Part shown: one piece after another, positions 62,870 to 64,000 of the stretch
Layout: each line of letters opens with the position of its first letter
How positions within the stretch are numbered: the first letter of the stretch is position 1
From: Bacillota bacterium
Lineage (GTDB): Bacteria > Bacillota > UBA4882 > UBA8346
Length of the DNA stretch: 64,000 bases
Direction: 5' to 3'
Assembly (NCBI GenBank): GCA_029974635.1
Contig: JARKQY010000055.1
Location: 1 to 64,000, forward strand
The notes under the pieces: generated by a model
Databases searched by the model: none
What the model was told of the DNA's origin: nothing
The model's input: the letters and a program-made list of their open reading frames with translations, nothing else
Translations under genes and position numbers: made by a program

Positions 62870-64000
62870 TTATGGCGGTGTAATATGCACATTGCACGGA
62901 GCGGTAGGTTCCTCGCCTGCGGCAAATATTTCAATGGTTACCTGATCCGGAGGACAATTATCTGTTGCTACCAAGCCGCTGGCACTACAAATTTTAACCA
63001 CTACCATTTTCTTTTTGGGCTGAGTTGGTTGCTGAGTGGGTGGACTTATTTTAACGGCTTGGGTTGGTTGAACGGTTTGCTCTGGGGGAAAGGTTGGGAC
63101 TACTGGCGGACTTGGGGTTGCCGTACTATTTGGGTTATAATAAGTATTAAAATTTAAAGGAGTGGGAGCAACTGCGCCTTCGCCATGAATATGGCAAGTG
63201 ACGGTGGGTTCCGTGCCGGCCAGGTATGTTTCATATGCAATTTCCGAGCAGTTAGGGGTAGCCAGTTCCCCACTAATAGTACAAATTTCTATTCCGGAAA
63301 CAATACCCGAAGGAATGATAAAATCGGAAGCAGGTACTCCTGTTAAGGCTTTGGTCATAAAATTCCCCCAGATAGCCGCCGCAGTACCGCTGCCGATGAA
63401 TCGGTCATCAACTTTGATGGCGGTGTTTTGAGCGTCATTTCCAATCCAGACGCTGGCCAATAAATCGGGAGTATAGCCTACAAACCAAGCATTGGTATTG
63501 TTGCTGGTGGTACCCGTTTTACCGGCTGCGGGACGATCAATCATTCCAGCCCGGCCGGTACCGCGAATAAGGACTCCTTTCAGCATATCCGTAACCAAAT
63601 ATGCGGTTGCCTCGGGAATTGCCACTTGTTTGTGGGAATGATCGGAATAGATGGTATTGCCATCGGCATCTTTAACTTCCAAGACGGCGATTGGCTCGGC
63701 ATAAATTCCTTGAGCTGCAAGGGGTGTATAAGCAGCCGCCATTTCAAGGGGGGTTACACCCTTAGTCAACCCGCCAAGGGCCAGTGAAGAATAATTTAGA
63801 TCGTTATGGGAATCCTTGCTGGACAATACCAGGTTCTTTAATCCCATTTGACGGGCGTATTTGATGACCCGGCTGGCGCCTAGACTGTCAACCAGTTTTA
63901 TGGCGATGATATTTACGGAGTTCTCCAATGCCTGACGTAAGGGGATTTCGCCCCGGAAAATATTATCGTAGTTTACAGGTTTGTATTCGCCTTGGGGCGT
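62870..64000 (-). CDS. Class A penicillin-binding protein, C-terminal part
   Basis: Partial: 377 codons to the window edge; the N-terminal transglycosylase and the SxxK part are outside. Visible: RQALENSVNIIAIKLVD (transpeptidase region), AAGKTGTTSNNTNAWFVGYTPD with the KTG motif, and VWIGNDAQ. A tail with two cysteine-containing repeats follows (ICTISGELATPNC...GTEPTVTCHIH and KICSASGLVATDNC...GEEPTAPCNVH), separated by a Pro/Thr/Gln linker. Peptidoglycan cross-linking at the outer face of the membrane. TTG at 63928 is internal, not a start. Confidence 0.9.
   Translation of the reverse strand, partial: TPQGEYKPVNYDNIFRGEIPLRQALENSVNIIAIKLVDSLGASRVIKYARQMGLKNLVLSSKDSHNDLNYSSLALGGLTKGVTPLEMAAAYTPLAAQGIYAEPIAVLEVKDADGNTIYSDHSHKQVAIPEATAYLVTDMLKGVLIRGTGRAGMIDRPAAGKTGTTSNNTNAWFVGYTPDLLASVWIGNDAQNTAIKVDDRFIGSGTAAAIWGNFMTKALTGVPASDFIIPSGIVSGIEICTISGELATPNCSEIAYETYLAGTEPTVTCHIHGEGAVAPTPLNFNTYYNPNSTATPSPPVVPTFPPEQTVQPTQAVKISPPTQQPTQPKKKMVVVKICSASGLVATDNCPPDQVTIEIFAAGEEPTAPCNVHITPP

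Overview
The window reads as chromosome of an endospore-forming, probably anaerobic member of the Bacillota. Support: the gene order rpsB-tsf-pyrH-frr-uppS-cdsA-dxr-rseP-ispG-proS-polC, a Gram-positive-type PolC, the spore-coat ATPase SpoIVA, a BofC-like protein, a PdaB-like deacetylase, and a ferredoxin-linked disulfide reductase. A deep-branching lineage near Hydrogenispora/Limnochordia is a guess from gene content only. I see no prophage, CRISPR array, rRNA or tRNA, and no intact insertion sequence.

Layout. 160-6642 (+): a cysteine hydrolase, a complete Liv/Urt-type ABC importer and glycerate 2-kinase, ending at a terminator shared with the convergent operon. 15563 down to about 6600 (-): an aerotolerance-type (Bat) operon of moxR, a DUF58 gene, a two-helix membrane protein, batA- and batB-like von Willebrand genes, a TPR gene, batD- and batE-like genes, then a possible small basic protein. 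15880-19109: a decayed nitroreductase, an M29 aminopeptidase, a divergent class I isoprenoid-synthase-like protein and two short ORFs. 19260-20583 (-): a glutaredoxin-like protein with a ferredoxin:thioredoxin-reductase/rubredoxin fusion, and an unknown protein. 20771-25393 (+): a BofC-like protein, an EF-G paralogue lacking the catalytic histidine, a flavin-binding protein and an exported beta-rich protein.

25601-42125 (+) is the housekeeping core: ribosome function (rpsB, tsf, frr), UMP kinase, undecaprenyl-PP and CDP-diglyceride synthesis, the MEP-pathway enzymes Dxr and IspG, the site-2 protease RseP, a four-zinc-ribbon protein, ProS and PolC. 42330-48254 holds a small holin-like membrane protein (-), then an unknown gene, a tandem hairpin repeat, a DUF512 radical-SAM gene, der, plsY and gpsA. 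48446-51306 (-) is a secreted multimodular GH8 glycosidase and the remnant of a second copy. 51805-62749 (+) carries spoIVA, HU, a PdaB-like deacetylase, lepB, an ABC-F gene, lon and mutS2. The right edge cuts a class A penicillin-binding protein (-).

Intergenic DNA is rich in strong hairpin terminators, several bidirectional, and in three dispersed repeat families: AATCCTGT-type words, CACGAAA-type words, and ACCACAGAG...CTCTGTGGT inverted repeats. The most distinctive items are the isoprenoid-synthase-like protein, the zinc-ribbon protein beside ispG, the Bat operon with its small basic ORF, the tandem 95-bp hairpin element, and two pseudogenes left by internal deletion.
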